DNA of 64,000 bases from Demequina sp. NBRC 110052 (GTDB lineage: Bacteria; Actinomycetota; Actinomycetes; Actinomycetales; Demequinaceae). Shown piece by piece: positions 27,403 through 36,048 of this stretch (the first letter of the stretch is position 1; the number at the start of each line of letters is the position of its first letter). The translations under genes were made by a program, and so were the position numbers. The notes beneath the pieces were generated by a model. That model saw only the letters and a program-made list of their open reading frames with translations, ran no database searches and had not been told where the DNA came from. The stretch spans positions 124,001-188,000 of the forward strand of contig NZ_BBRI01000002.1 in NCBI RefSeq assembly GCF_002090075.1. The letters are read 5' to 3'.

Positions 27403-28027
27403 GTGAGACCTCCGTCGATGTGGTGCCAGGGGCGCCGGATGGGAGGCCCGCACCGCCGCCGGTGGCTGCCCGCTCGGCCCGCACATACGCGTAGGCCTCG
27501 GCTGCGGCCGAGGCGTTGGCGTCGCCCACGCGCCCGGGGAAGCGCTCCCTGAAGACTGCCTGAACTGCCTCGAGCGTGATGTCGTCCGCGCAGGCGGCGT
27601 AGGCCGCGAGCATCGCTGCGGCGGGCTTGGGGCTTCCGAGGTGCGTCATGGTAATGCTGGTGGCGGGCACGGTGACGACGTGTGCGCCGATGTCGTCCAC
27701 GGCGGCCTGCGCACGCACCGCAGGGGCGTCCGAGGTGGTGTTCACGATGACGAGGCCGCGGGGCGAAAGGCCTGCGAAGGGTGCGGCGGGGCCCAGGAGC
27801 GTCGGGTCCTGGACGAGCACCACGTCGGGTGCGAGCACGGGTTCGCGCGTGCGCAGGGGCGCATCATCGAAGCGGCAGTACGCGACGACAGGGGCTCCGG
27901 TGCGCTCGGATCCGAAGGAGGGGATGGCCTGGGCCTCGTGCCCGGCCAGGAAGCCTGCGCGGGCGAGCATCTCTGCCGCGGTGACGACTCCCTGGCCGCC
28001 GCGCCCATGGATTCTGACCTGTCGCAT
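27395..28027 (-). CDS. 2-oxoacid:ferredoxin oxidoreductase, gamma subunit
   Basis: This PorG-type subunit binds CoA. It has 210 residues and the start MRQVRIHGRGGQGVVTAAEML with PSFGSERTGAPVVAY, both family hallmarks. ATG at 28027 is preferred over the in-frame GTG six bases upstream because GAGG lies 7 bases ahead of it. It is the first gene of the operon gamma-alpha-beta-GltD/ferredoxin. A DosR-like box and a TAGCGT -10 element precede it with a 77-base leader. Confidence 0.9.
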   Translation of the reverse strand: MRQVRIHGRGGQGVVTAAEMLARAGFLAGHEAQAIPSFGSERTGAPVVAYCRFDDAPLRTREPVLAPDVVLVQDPTLLGPAAPFAGLSPRGLVIVNTTSDAPAVRAQAAVDDIGAHVVTVPATSITMTHLGSPKPAAAMLAAYAACADDITLEAVQAVFRERFPGRVGDANASAAAEAYAYVRAERAATGGGAGLPSGAPGTTSTEVSHA

Positions 28028-28109
28028 GCGCACGCCTCACGGACGGGACCGGCGGCGGTGCGGGCACTCGGCTCGCGTCGGGAACGTCGTCGGAGACGCC
28101 CACACCGCC

Positions 28110-28115
28110 ACGCTA
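28110..28115 (-). promoter_or_regulatory. -10 element of the 2-oxoacid oxidoreductase operon
   Basis: TAGCGT on the - strand fits the TANNNT pattern. It lies exactly 22 bases downstream of the DosR-like box and predicts a start near 28104. The -35 position (CGGTTC) is poor, as expected for an activator-dependent promoter. Confidence 0.6.
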
Positions 28116-28133
28116 TGCCCGGGGCGATGGCCG

Positions 28134-28155
28134 AACCGGGACCGAGGTCCTGGTT
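28134..28155. promoter_or_regulatory. DosR/DevR-like palindrome upstream of the 2-oxoacid oxidoreductase operon
   Basis: AACCGGGACC and GGTCCTGGTT flank a central GA, a 22-bp palindrome with one mismatch. The core GGGACC-G-A-GGTCC fits the DosR consensus core (GGGAC, then T or C, W-W, then GTCCC). Its centre is about 41 bases before the predicted start of the oxidoreductase transcript. Confidence 0.65.
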
Positions 28156-28159
28156 GTGG

Positions 28160-28171
28160 CTCTGCGCAGAG
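28160..28171 (-). terminator. Short palindrome after the NUDIX gene
   Basis: CTCTGC/GCAGAG is a perfect 12-bp palindrome directly after the NUDIX stop. It overlaps a second small repeat, AGAGTC-agc-GACTCT. It may be a weak terminator for the NUDIX transcript. Confidence 0.3.
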
Positions 28172-28603
28172 TCAGCGACTCTCGCCTGGGCCGTCCATGG
28201 CGAGGAGAGCAGGGATGACGTGGCCGGACAGCAGCGGTGCGAGGTCGGAATGCCCTTGTGCATCGCGCGGATCGACCCACCGGAGAGCCTCGATCTCGGC
28301 CGCCGCCACCGGATCACCAGTCAGCTGGTGGAGGAAGACCGTCGACTCGACCTCGTGACCTGCTTCATTGGCCGCTGGCGCACGGAAGCGTCCCAGCAGC
28401 GCGAGCTCGCCAGCGCGCAGCGTCAGGCCGAGCTCTTCGGCGCACTCACGGGTGGCCGTCGCCTCGGGACTCTCGCCACGCTCAGGCTTGCCGCCGGGCA
28501 GCATGAACCGCTCCGTGCCGCGCTTGCGCACGGTCAGCACGCGCCCGGTCGTGTCTCGCAGCACCACGCCACAGACGCGGATCGCGGGCTGACGGTCACT
28601 CAT
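28172..28603 (-). CDS. NUDIX hydrolase
   Basis: This 143-residue NUDIX pyrophosphohydrolase has the box GGKPERGESPEATATRECAEELGL near residues 38-60 (GX5EX7REUXEEXG: all key Gly, Glu and Arg positions kept). The ATG at 28603 (MSDRQPAIRV) is chosen because homology starts there. Substrates of the family are nucleoside diphosphate-linked compounds; the specific one is unknown. Confidence 0.88.
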   Translation of the reverse strand: MSDRQPAIRVCGVVLRDTTGRVLTVRKRGTERFMLPGGKPERGESPEATATRECAEELGLTLRAGELALLGRFRAPAANEAGHEVESTVFLHQLTGDPVAAAEIEALRWVDPRDAQGHSDLAPLLSGHVIPALLAMDGPGESR

Positions 28604-28698
28604 GTGAGCGAGCGTAGCGGGGGCTGCGCGGGGTGCCCAACGCGCGTCCCAGACCTGTTCCTCGCGCACGAGCGCCCGCAGAGTGCTAGGAACGTGCC

Positions 28699-28800
28699 AT
28701 GGTGCGCAACCTGGTCAAGCTCGCGCTGGCGGCGACGATCGCCGTGCTCGCGATCGGGCTCGCCTTCGGGATGCCAGCAGAGGCGCTGGTCGGTGACTAA
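28699..28800 (+). CDS. Possible 33-residue single-pass membrane protein
   Basis: A short frame encodes MVRNLVKLALAATIAVLAIGLAFGM followed by a polar end. It has a basic start, one hydrophobic helix and AGGA eight bases before the ATG. It lies in the gap between the NUDIX gene and the regulator gene and overlaps the latter's stop by 4 bases on the opposite strand. A real small membrane protein or secreted peptide is possible; no family is recognised. Confidence 0.35.
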   Translation: MVRNLVKLALAATIAVLAIGLAFGMPAEALVGD

Positions 28801-30266
28801 GCGTCGCCGGGGGAGTGCGCCTCAAGGAACTCGTAGACGGCGACCCGGTCGATGCCCGTCGCAGAGCCTGACGGCGTGGCGGCGAGCAGCGACGAGTTGA
28901 TCCGAGCGGAGGGCCGCGCGGATTCGTCCCACCGACCGGCCAGGCCCTCTCGAGGTTCCTTGCAGCATCCCAGGTCTGGGCACGTCGACGCCTGGCGCGT
29001 CGTGGTGTCTCGCCCCCGGAACCACTTGGAATGCTGATACTGCGTGCCCACGGACACCGAGTAGTCGCCCGAGGGGTCGCTCTGCACCGAGGAGGTGCAC
29101 CAGTAGGTGCCGTTGGGCTTGTCCGTGTACTGGTGGTAGATCCCGTAACGGTCGTCACGCTCGAAGACCTGGCGCGCGCTCCAGCGGCGGCACACGCGCT
29201 GCCCCTCGACGTGACCCAGCGCGTCCTGCGGGAACTTGACCGCGTCGTTCTCGTAGGCCTTGGTCAGCACGCCGGACGCGCTGACTTTGAGAAAGTGCAC
29301 GGGCAGGTCCAGATGCTCCGTGGCGAGGTTGGTGAAGCGATGCGCCGCCTGCTCGTAGCTCACGGCGAACGCGTCCCGGAGGTCCTCGACCGACAGCTCA
29401 CGGTTGCCCTTGGCGGCGCTGAGGAGCTCAACCGCTGACCGCTCCGGCATCATCAGTGCGCCCGCGAGATAGTTGACCTCGACCCGCTGGCGCAGCAAGT
29501 CGGCGTAGTCGGTGGGCTCGCGGTGGTCGAGCGCGTGCGCGGCGAGCGCCTGCAGCAGCGGGACCCGGCGGTCGGCGCCGTCCTGACGGATCGGTAGGTA
29601 GATGCGTCCGTGCCGCGCATCGGTCACGGATCGGGTCGTGACGGGCAGATCGTGCACGTAGTGCAGGCTCAGTCCCAGGTGGTGCGCGAGCTCCGTCGCC
29701 GCCGAGTGCGATAGCGGACCGCCCCGGTGGTCGATAGCCCCGAGCAGCCCGGAGGCGACCGTCTCGAGCTCCGGATAGTGGTTTCCTCGCTCGCGTTGGG
29801 TGGCCCGCAGCGCTGTGTTGGCCCGGCGGGCCTCCTCCGGCGTCGACGCGCGGCGCTCGTGCAGGCTCACCAGGGCGTCGTGCAACGTGAGGATCGTCTC
29901 GATCGCCTCATCCGGCATGCCCTTGCGGGGAGTGAGCTCGGGCAGTGCGAGCGTCTGCGCGAGCGGGCCACTCAGCGCCTGCGCGAGCGCGATCTCGAGC
30001 GCGTCCCGACGCGAGGGCGGCGCAGGGTCAAGAAGGTCGTCGAGCGTGGTTCCGAGCGCCTGCGCGAGCGAGCGCAGTTCGACGATCTTGAGCTCGCGCC
30101 GGCCGTTCTCGATCACCGACACCTGGGAGGCCGCGCGCCCGATGCGCTCGCCGAGCTCGGCGACGGTGAGGCCTTGGGCGCGGCGCAGGCTGCGCACCCG
30201 GCGCCCGATGGACAGGGCGGTGGGTCCGGTCTCTTCGTCGAGGCCCGACGTCGTCGTCGCGGTCAT
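28797..30266 (-). CDS. ramB: RamB/ScfR-family transcriptional regulator of acetate metabolism
   Basis: The protein of about 489 residues has an XRE-type helix-turn-helix (about 22-75: RVRSLRRAQGLTVAELGERIG), a central ImmA/IrrE-like domain without the HExxH zinc motif (AHALDHREPTD at that position), and a C-terminal RamB domain with clustered Cys (VCRRW, CTSS, CPDLGCC). This matches RamB of Corynebacterium and ScfR/short-chain fatty acid regulators. It is divergent from aceA, the known RamB target, which supports local control of the glyoxylate shunt. The start at MTATTT is chosen because conservation begins there. Confidence 0.88.
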   Translation of the reverse strand: MTATTTSGLDEETGPTALSIGRRVRSLRRAQGLTVAELGERIGRAASQVSVIENGRRELKIVELRSLAQALGTTLDDLLDPAPPSRRDALEIALAQALSGPLAQTLALPELTPRKGMPDEAIETILTLHDALVSLHERRASTPEEARRANTALRATQRERGNHYPELETVASGLLGAIDHRGGPLSHSAATELAHHLGLSLHYVHDLPVTTRSVTDARHGRIYLPIRQDGADRRVPLLQALAAHALDHREPTDYADLLRQRVEVNYLAGALMMPERSAVELLSAAKGNRELSVEDLRDAFAVSYEQAAHRFTNLATEHLDLPVHFLKVSASGVLTKAYENDAVKFPQDALGHVEGQRVCRRWSARQVFERDDRYGIYHQYTDKPNGTYWCTSSVQSDPSGDYSVSVGTQYQHSKWFRGRDTTTRQASTCPDLGCCKEPREGLAGRWDESARPSARINSSLLAATPSGSATGIDRVAVYEFLEAHSPGDA

Positions 30267-30274
30267 CTCGCCAT

Positions 30275-30288
30275 GGTGACACGTCACC
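30275..30288. promoter_or_regulatory. Palindrome just upstream of ramB
   Basis: GGTGAC and GTCACC flank AC, a perfect 14-bp dyad starting 9 bases before the ramB ATG. It would cover the ramB transcription start or ribosome-binding site, a good place for autorepression. It is not a GlxR/CRP site, because spacing between GTGA and TCAC is four rather than six. Confidence 0.45.
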
Positions 30289-30313
30289 GTTCTGAGCGCC
30301 AGAAATCTCGCCG

Positions 30314-30356
30314 AAGTTCTGCCATCCACTCCCGCGTCGGGCCTGTGAATTCTGCC
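30314..30356 (+). promoter_or_regulatory. Repeated AAGTTCTGCC / GAATTCTGCC motif in the aceA promoter
   Basis: AAGTTCTGCC (30314-30323) and GAATTCTGCC (30347-30356) are direct repeats 33 bp apart, about three helical turns. The second abuts a TAGCGT -10 candidate. They are plausible RamB-type sites by position; they only loosely resemble the corynebacterial RamB consensus. Confidence 0.45.
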
Positions 30357-30362
30357 TAGCGT
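30357..30362 (+). promoter_or_regulatory. -10 element candidate for aceA
   Basis: TAGCGT lies 41 bases before the aceA ATG. No good -35 is visible 17 bases upstream (GCGTCG), consistent with regulated expression. Confidence 0.45.
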
Positions 30363-30403
30363 GGCATCACGGCAACGACGCCGCACCACGTGAGGAGCAC
30401 GCG

Positions 30404-31714
<1,311 letters not shown>

Positions 31715-31723
31715 GGAGACGCC

Positions 31724-33337
31724 ATGACCACCATCGAGATCCACGGCCACGACGGCCCCCGCTACGACGAGATCCTGACCGACGCGGCGCTGGAGTTCCT
31801 CGCGAGGCTGCACCACCGCTTCGGGTGCCGGCGGGCACTCGTGCTTCAGGAGCGCAAGATCCGCGCCGACGCGATCGCGAACGGCAGAGACCTGGGGTTC
31901 CTGCCCGAGACGTCCGCGGTGAGGAACGACCCGTCCTGGCGCGTCGCGGGACCTGGCCCAGGCCTGGAGGACCGTCGCGTCGAGATCACCGGCCCGACCG
32001 ACCGCAAGATGACCATCAACGCGATGAACTCCGGCGCCCGCGTGTGGCTTGCCGATCATGAGGACGCGAACACGCCCACCTGGTCCAACATGGTCGAGGG
32101 CCAGCTGAACCTGCGGGACGCGATCCGGGGCACGATCACCTACACGAGCCCCGAGGGCAAGGAGTACGCGCTCGGTGACACCACGCCGACGATCGTGTTC
32201 CGTCCTCGCGGGTGGCATCTGGTCGAGCACCGCATGATTCACGTCGACGCGGACGGGCATCGCCACCCGACCAGCGGCTCACTCGTGGACTTCGGCCTCT
32301 ACCTGTTCCACAACGCGGAAGCCCTCATCGCCGCGGGCCGCGGGCCGTACTTCTACCTTCCCAAGATGGAGAGCCATCTCGAGGCGCGGCTGTGGGACGA
32401 CGTGTTCACGTTCGCCGAGTCCGAGCTGGGGGTGGCCCACGGCACGATCCGCGCGACCATGCTGGTCGAGACCCTCCCCGCGGCCTTCGAGATGGAGGAG
32501 ATGCTCTACGAGCTGCGCGACCACTGCGCGGGGCTCAACGCCGGCCGATGGGACTACATCTTCTCCGCCATCAAGATCTACCGGGAGCGCGGAGAACGGT
32601 ACGTCCTGCCCGATCGCGCAGCGATCACCATGACGGTGCCCTTCATGCGTGCGTACACCGAGCTGCTCGTGTCCACCTGCCACCGCAGGGGCGCGCAGGC
32701 GATCGGCGGCATGAGCGCTTTCATCCCTACGAGGCACGATTCGGCGGCGAACGCCCGCGCGCTCGACCAGGTCCGCCAGGACAAGCGCCGCGAGGCCTCG
32801 GACGGGTTCGACGGCTCGTGGGTCGCGCATCCAGGGCTCATCGCGACGGCGATGGCCGAGTTCGACGCGGTCCTGGGCGACCGCCCGGACCAGCGCGACC
32901 GACTCCGCGACGACGTCCAGGTGACCGCGGACCAGTTGCTCGACCTCACCGTGCCCGACGCGCGGGTTACCGATGCGGGCGTGCGTCACAACGTCTCGGC
33001 TGGCCTTCGCTATCTCGAATCATGGCTGCGCGGCACGGGCGCCGCGGCCGTCGACGGCCTCATGGAGGATGTCGCCACCGCCGAGATCAGCCGATCGCAG
33101 CTGTGGCAATGGATTCACGCGGGCGTGACCACCGCCGAGGGCACACGCGTGACGGCGCAGAGCGTCGGCCGCGAGATCGACGCCGTGCTCGCCGCAGCGC
33201 CTCGCCAGCCGGGAGGCCGATACGACGAGGCGGCCGCGCTGCTGCGCGAGGTCGCGCTCGGAGAGGACTTCCCGAACTTCCTCACCGTGCCGGCGTGCGC
33301 GCGCCATCTGCAGGAGTCGGCTCCCGCGATGGTCTAG
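31724..33337 (+). CDS. aceB: Malate synthase A
   Basis: AceB condenses glyoxylate with acetyl-CoA to malate. The 537-residue protein shows TGPTDRKMTINAMNSGA, LADHEDANTPTW, YLPKMESHLEARLW and the catalytic-Asp region near VTDAGVRHNV. It is the A (short) form rather than the 720-residue GlcB type. GGAG lies 6 bases before the ATG. With aceA it allows growth on acetate, fatty acids or 3-hydroxybutyrate, all of which fit degradation genes elsewhere in the window. Confidence 0.96.
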   Translation: MTTIEIHGHDGPRYDEILTDAALEFLARLHHRFGCRRALVLQERKIRADAIANGRDLGFLPETSAVRNDPSWRVAGPGPGLEDRRVEITGPTDRKMTINAMNSGARVWLADHEDANTPTWSNMVEGQLNLRDAIRGTITYTSPEGKEYALGDTTPTIVFRPRGWHLVEHRMIHVDADGHRHPTSGSLVDFGLYLFHNAEALIAAGRGPYFYLPKMESHLEARLWDDVFTFAESELGVAHGTIRATMLVETLPAAFEMEEMLYELRDHCAGLNAGRWDYIFSAIKIYRERGERYVLPDRAAITMTVPFMRAYTELLVSTCHRRGAQAIGGMSAFIPTRHDSAANARALDQVRQDKRREASDGFDGSWVAHPGLIATAMAEFDAVLGDRPDQRDRLRDDVQVTADQLLDLTVPDARVTDAGVRHNVSAGLRYLESWLRGTGAAAVDGLMEDVATAEISRSQLWQWIHAGVTTAEGTRVTAQSVGREIDAVLAAAPRQPGGRYDEAAALLREVALGEDFPNFLTVPACARHLQESAPAMV

Positions 33338-33370
33338 CGGCGACGTCGGGGCGTCGGGGCGAGCTCGGGC

Positions 33371-35173
33371 TCAGTCCCGGCGCCCCTTCGTGCGCGGCCC
33401 GCCCTTGCGATCCGCACCGGGCCTGTCGTCGAAACGTCCGCGACCCCCGCCGCGGGGGCGGTCGCCATACGAGCCGCGACCTCCATCGCGGCGCGGGCCA
33501 CCCTTGGTGGCCTTGCCACGGTCGAGCTTGAGCTCGATCAGCTGGCCCGAGATGCGCGTGCGCGACAGCTTGCCTAGCACGTCCTTGGAGAGGTCCGTGG
33601 GCAGCTCGACGAGGGAGAACGTCGAGTTCACGTTGATCGCGCCGAAGTCCCCGCGGTCGAGCCCGCCCTCGTTGGCGATCGCGCCGACGATCTGGCGCGG
33701 CTCCACCTTGTGGCGACGTCCCACCTCGATGCGATACGTGGTGAATCGGCCCGCGTCGCCGCCTCGTCGGGGTCCCTTGCCCTCGCCGCGCTTGTCAGGA
33801 CCGAAGGCCTGCCGCGGCAGCTCGTCCTGCTCGTCGAGAAGCAGGGGAGTGTCGCCTTGGGCGACGACCGCGAGCGCGGCCGCCACATCGGCCTCGGGCA
33901 CGTCGTGGTGCTCCACGTAGTGGTTGATGATGTCGCGGAAACGGTCGATGCGCTCGTGCTGCTCGAGTGCCGCCGTGATCGAGTCGTCGAAGCGGGTGAG
34001 GCGCGTCGCGTTGACGTCGCCGACGGAGGGCAGCTGCATGAGCGTGAGCGGCTGACGCGTGGCCTTCTCGATTGCGCCGAGCAGCCGGCGTTCACGTGGC
34101 GTGACGAAGCTGATCGCATCGCCCGTGCGTCCGGCACGCCCGGTGCGGCCCACGCGGTGCACATACGACTCGGTGTCCACTGGCAGGTCGTAGTTCACCA
34201 CGTGCGAGATGCGGTCCACGTCGAGTCCGCGTGCGGCCACGTCGGTCGCGACCAGCACGTCGAGCTTGCCCGACTTCAACTGAGCGATGGTGCGCTCGCG
34301 CTGGACCTGCGCGACATCCCCGTTGATCGCCGCAGCGGCGATGCCGCGCGCGCGCAGGCGCTCCGCGACGGTCTCCGTCTCGTTCTTGGTGCGCGTGAAC
34401 ACGATCATCGCCTCGAAGTTCTCCACCTCGAGGATGCGCGTGAGGGCCTCGAGCTTCTGGGAGTACGACGAGATCAGGTAGCGCTGCGTGATGTTCGCAG
34501 ACGTCGTGGTGCGCTCCTTGACCGTCACCTCGACGGGATCGGTCAGGTACTTTGCCGAGAGGCGGCGGATCTGCGCGGGCATCGTCGCGGAGAACAGCGC
34601 GACCTGCTTCTCGTCGGGGGTGGACGCGAGGATCGTCTCGACATCCTCGGCGAAGCCCATCTTGAGCATCTCGTCGGCCTCGTCGAGCACCAGGTACTTC
34701 AGCTCGGACAGGTCGAGCGTGCCCTTGTCGAGGTGGTCCATGATGCGACCTGGCGTGCCGACGACGATGTGCACGCCGCGGCGCAGGGCCGAGAGCTGCA
34801 CGCCATAGCCCTGACCGCCGTAGATCGGAAGCACATGCACGCCCTTGGTGTGCGAGGCATACCGCGAGAAGGCTTCGCACACCTGGAGCGCGAGTTCTCG
34901 CGTCGGTGCGAGCACGAGTGCCTGGGGCGCCTTCTGAGAGCGATCGAGCCGCGACAGGATCGGAAGCGCGAAGGCTGCCGTCTTGCCGGTGCCCGTCTGT
35001 GCCAGGCCCACCACGTCGCTGCCGGAGAGCAGGATCGGGATGGTGCGGGCCTGGATCGCAGAGGGCGTCTCGTAGCCGAGATCGGACAGGGCCTTCAGCT
35101 CGGGACCGTCCAGTCCGAGGTCGGCGAACGTCGTGGTGCTGGCGGCCTGGTCTGGGCTGTCATGTGCGGGCAT
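33371..35173 (-). CDS. deaD: DEAD-box RNA helicase (CsdA/DeaD type)
   Basis: This 600-residue ATP-dependent RNA helicase shows the Q motif region, AQTGTGKTAAF (motif I), PTRELALQV, VLDEADEML (motif II), SATMP (III) and VGRTGRAGRTGD (VI). A DbpA-like RNA-binding domain follows at about 480-550 (YRIEVGRRHKVEPRQIVGAIANE). The last 40 residues are Arg/Gly/Asp-rich, a disordered RNA-binding tail. The family works in ribosome assembly and RNA decay, often cold-induced. It converges on aceB. Confidence 0.94.
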   Translation of the reverse strand: MPAHDSPDQAASTTTFADLGLDGPELKALSDLGYETPSAIQARTIPILLSGSDVVGLAQTGTGKTAAFALPILSRLDRSQKAPQALVLAPTRELALQVCEAFSRYASHTKGVHVLPIYGGQGYGVQLSALRRGVHIVVGTPGRIMDHLDKGTLDLSELKYLVLDEADEMLKMGFAEDVETILASTPDEKQVALFSATMPAQIRRLSAKYLTDPVEVTVKERTTTSANITQRYLISSYSQKLEALTRILEVENFEAMIVFTRTKNETETVAERLRARGIAAAAINGDVAQVQRERTIAQLKSGKLDVLVATDVAARGLDVDRISHVVNYDLPVDTESYVHRVGRTGRAGRTGDAISFVTPRERRLLGAIEKATRQPLTLMQLPSVGDVNATRLTRFDDSITAALEQHERIDRFRDIINHYVEHHDVPEADVAAALAVVAQGDTPLLLDEQDELPRQAFGPDKRGEGKGPRRGGDAGRFTTYRIEVGRRHKVEPRQIVGAIANEGGLDRGDFGAINVNSTFSLVELPTDLSKDVLGKLSRTRISGQLIELKLDRGKATKGGPRRDGGRGSYGDRPRGGGRGRFDDRPGADRKGGPRTKGRRD

Positions 35174-35233
35174 GGGTCAACGGTATGCCCTGCGCGGCGG
35201 TCGCGTCTGACGGCGTGCCGGGGCGGTTGCGGC

Positions 35234-35857
35234 TCAGTGACCTGTGTGACGCGCGAAAGCGCCCGCACCCGACACGCGATGCAGCACCGCGGCGGTACCG
35301 AGCACGGCGCACGCCAGCGCGGCGACAGTGAGGACGACGGGCAGTGCACCCCTCGACAGGTCGAGGAACGGATAGGGCATCCAACCGTCGAAGGCGGCCC
35401 TGGCCGCGAGGTACCCCAGCCAGGCGAGTGGCAGCGACAGGACCGTCCAGACTGACCGCCGAGGCAGCTGTCTGCGCGGGCGCACGAGCAGCCAGTCGAC
35501 GAGCAGCAGGAGTGCGGCTCCTCCGTGGATCACCGCATTCGCCCACGGCAGCTTGACGTAGGCATACGGGGCGAGGAGCGACCAGTACACGGCCGCCACG
35601 ATCACCAGGTAGGTCGTCGCGTTCACGCGCAGCAGCGAGACCCAGCGTGGCTCGCCGCCGCCGCGGGCCGAGAAGGTGCCCGCGGCAGTCAGCGCGGCGA
35701 TCCCGACGAGATTGGCGAGCGGAGTGAAGTACGCGGGCAGCTGATCCCAGGTGAACGTTCCGAAGGTCAGATCCGCCCACGCCTGGAAGCCGAGTGCGAC
35801 CGCGATCGCCGCTGCCCCGATCCATCGCGCCATTGCGATGATCACTTGACGTGTCAT
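35234..35857 (-). CDS. Pr6Pr-family membrane protein
   Basis: The product of about 207 residues has six hydrophobic segments. The blocks AYFTPLANLVGI and VIHGGAALLLLVDWLL match the Pr6Pr / FAR-17a-like family of small integral membrane proteins, function unknown. The ATG at 35857 (MTRQVII) is chosen. A TAATGT -10 candidate lies 9 bases upstream of it, so the leader would be very short. A longer frame to 35932 would run through the promoter. Confidence 0.75.
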   Translation of the reverse strand: MTRQVIIAMARWIGAAAIAVALGFQAWADLTFGTFTWDQLPAYFTPLANLVGIAALTAAGTFSARGGGEPRWVSLLRVNATTYLVIVAAVYWSLLAPYAYVKLPWANAVIHGGAALLLLVDWLLVRPRRQLPRRSVWTVLSLPLAWLGYLAARAAFDGWMPYPFLDLSRGALPVVLTVAALACAVLGTAAVLHRVSGAGAFARHTGH

Positions 35858-35865
35858 GGCCTGCA

Positions 35866-35938
35866 CATTACCAAAGCGTGATGCAAACGTGATCTCAGCG
35901 CGCCGGAAGTGTGTCAGCTGCCGAAAAGTCACTAGTGA
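35866..35938. promoter_or_regulatory. Putative control region of the Pr6Pr gene
   Basis: This gap holds a TAATGT -10 candidate (35866-35871, - strand), a repeat of (A/G)CGTGAT 11 bp apart (35876-35882 and 35887-35893), and a perfect 10-bp palindrome TCACTAGTGA (35929-35938). The 11-bp period suggests protein binding on one DNA face. Confidence 0.35.
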
Positions 35939-35964
35939 AAGTCAAGAGCAGGACAAAACGGACA

Positions 35965-36004
35965 GAGGCCCCGGGCGCGCTGGTGTACGCGCGCCCGGGG
36001 CCTC
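35965..36004 (-). terminator. 16-bp hairpin terminator of ppdK
   Basis: GAGGCCCCGGGCGCGC pairs perfectly with GCGCGCCCGGGGCCTC around an 8-base loop. It lies 45 bases beyond the ppdK stop. On the - strand it is followed by a moderately T-rich tail (GTTTTGTCC). It is the strongest stem in the window. Confidence 0.75.
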
Positions 36005-36048
36005 CCGTTCGCGTCGCGCGCTGTCGGCGCGACGCGAGGAGTGGGCGG

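Noticed and set aside
31935-31950. GGGACCTGGCCCAGG resembling a DosR-like box
   Set aside because: It lies inside aceB, encodes conserved Gly-Pro residues and has the wrong centre; it is a coding coincidence.
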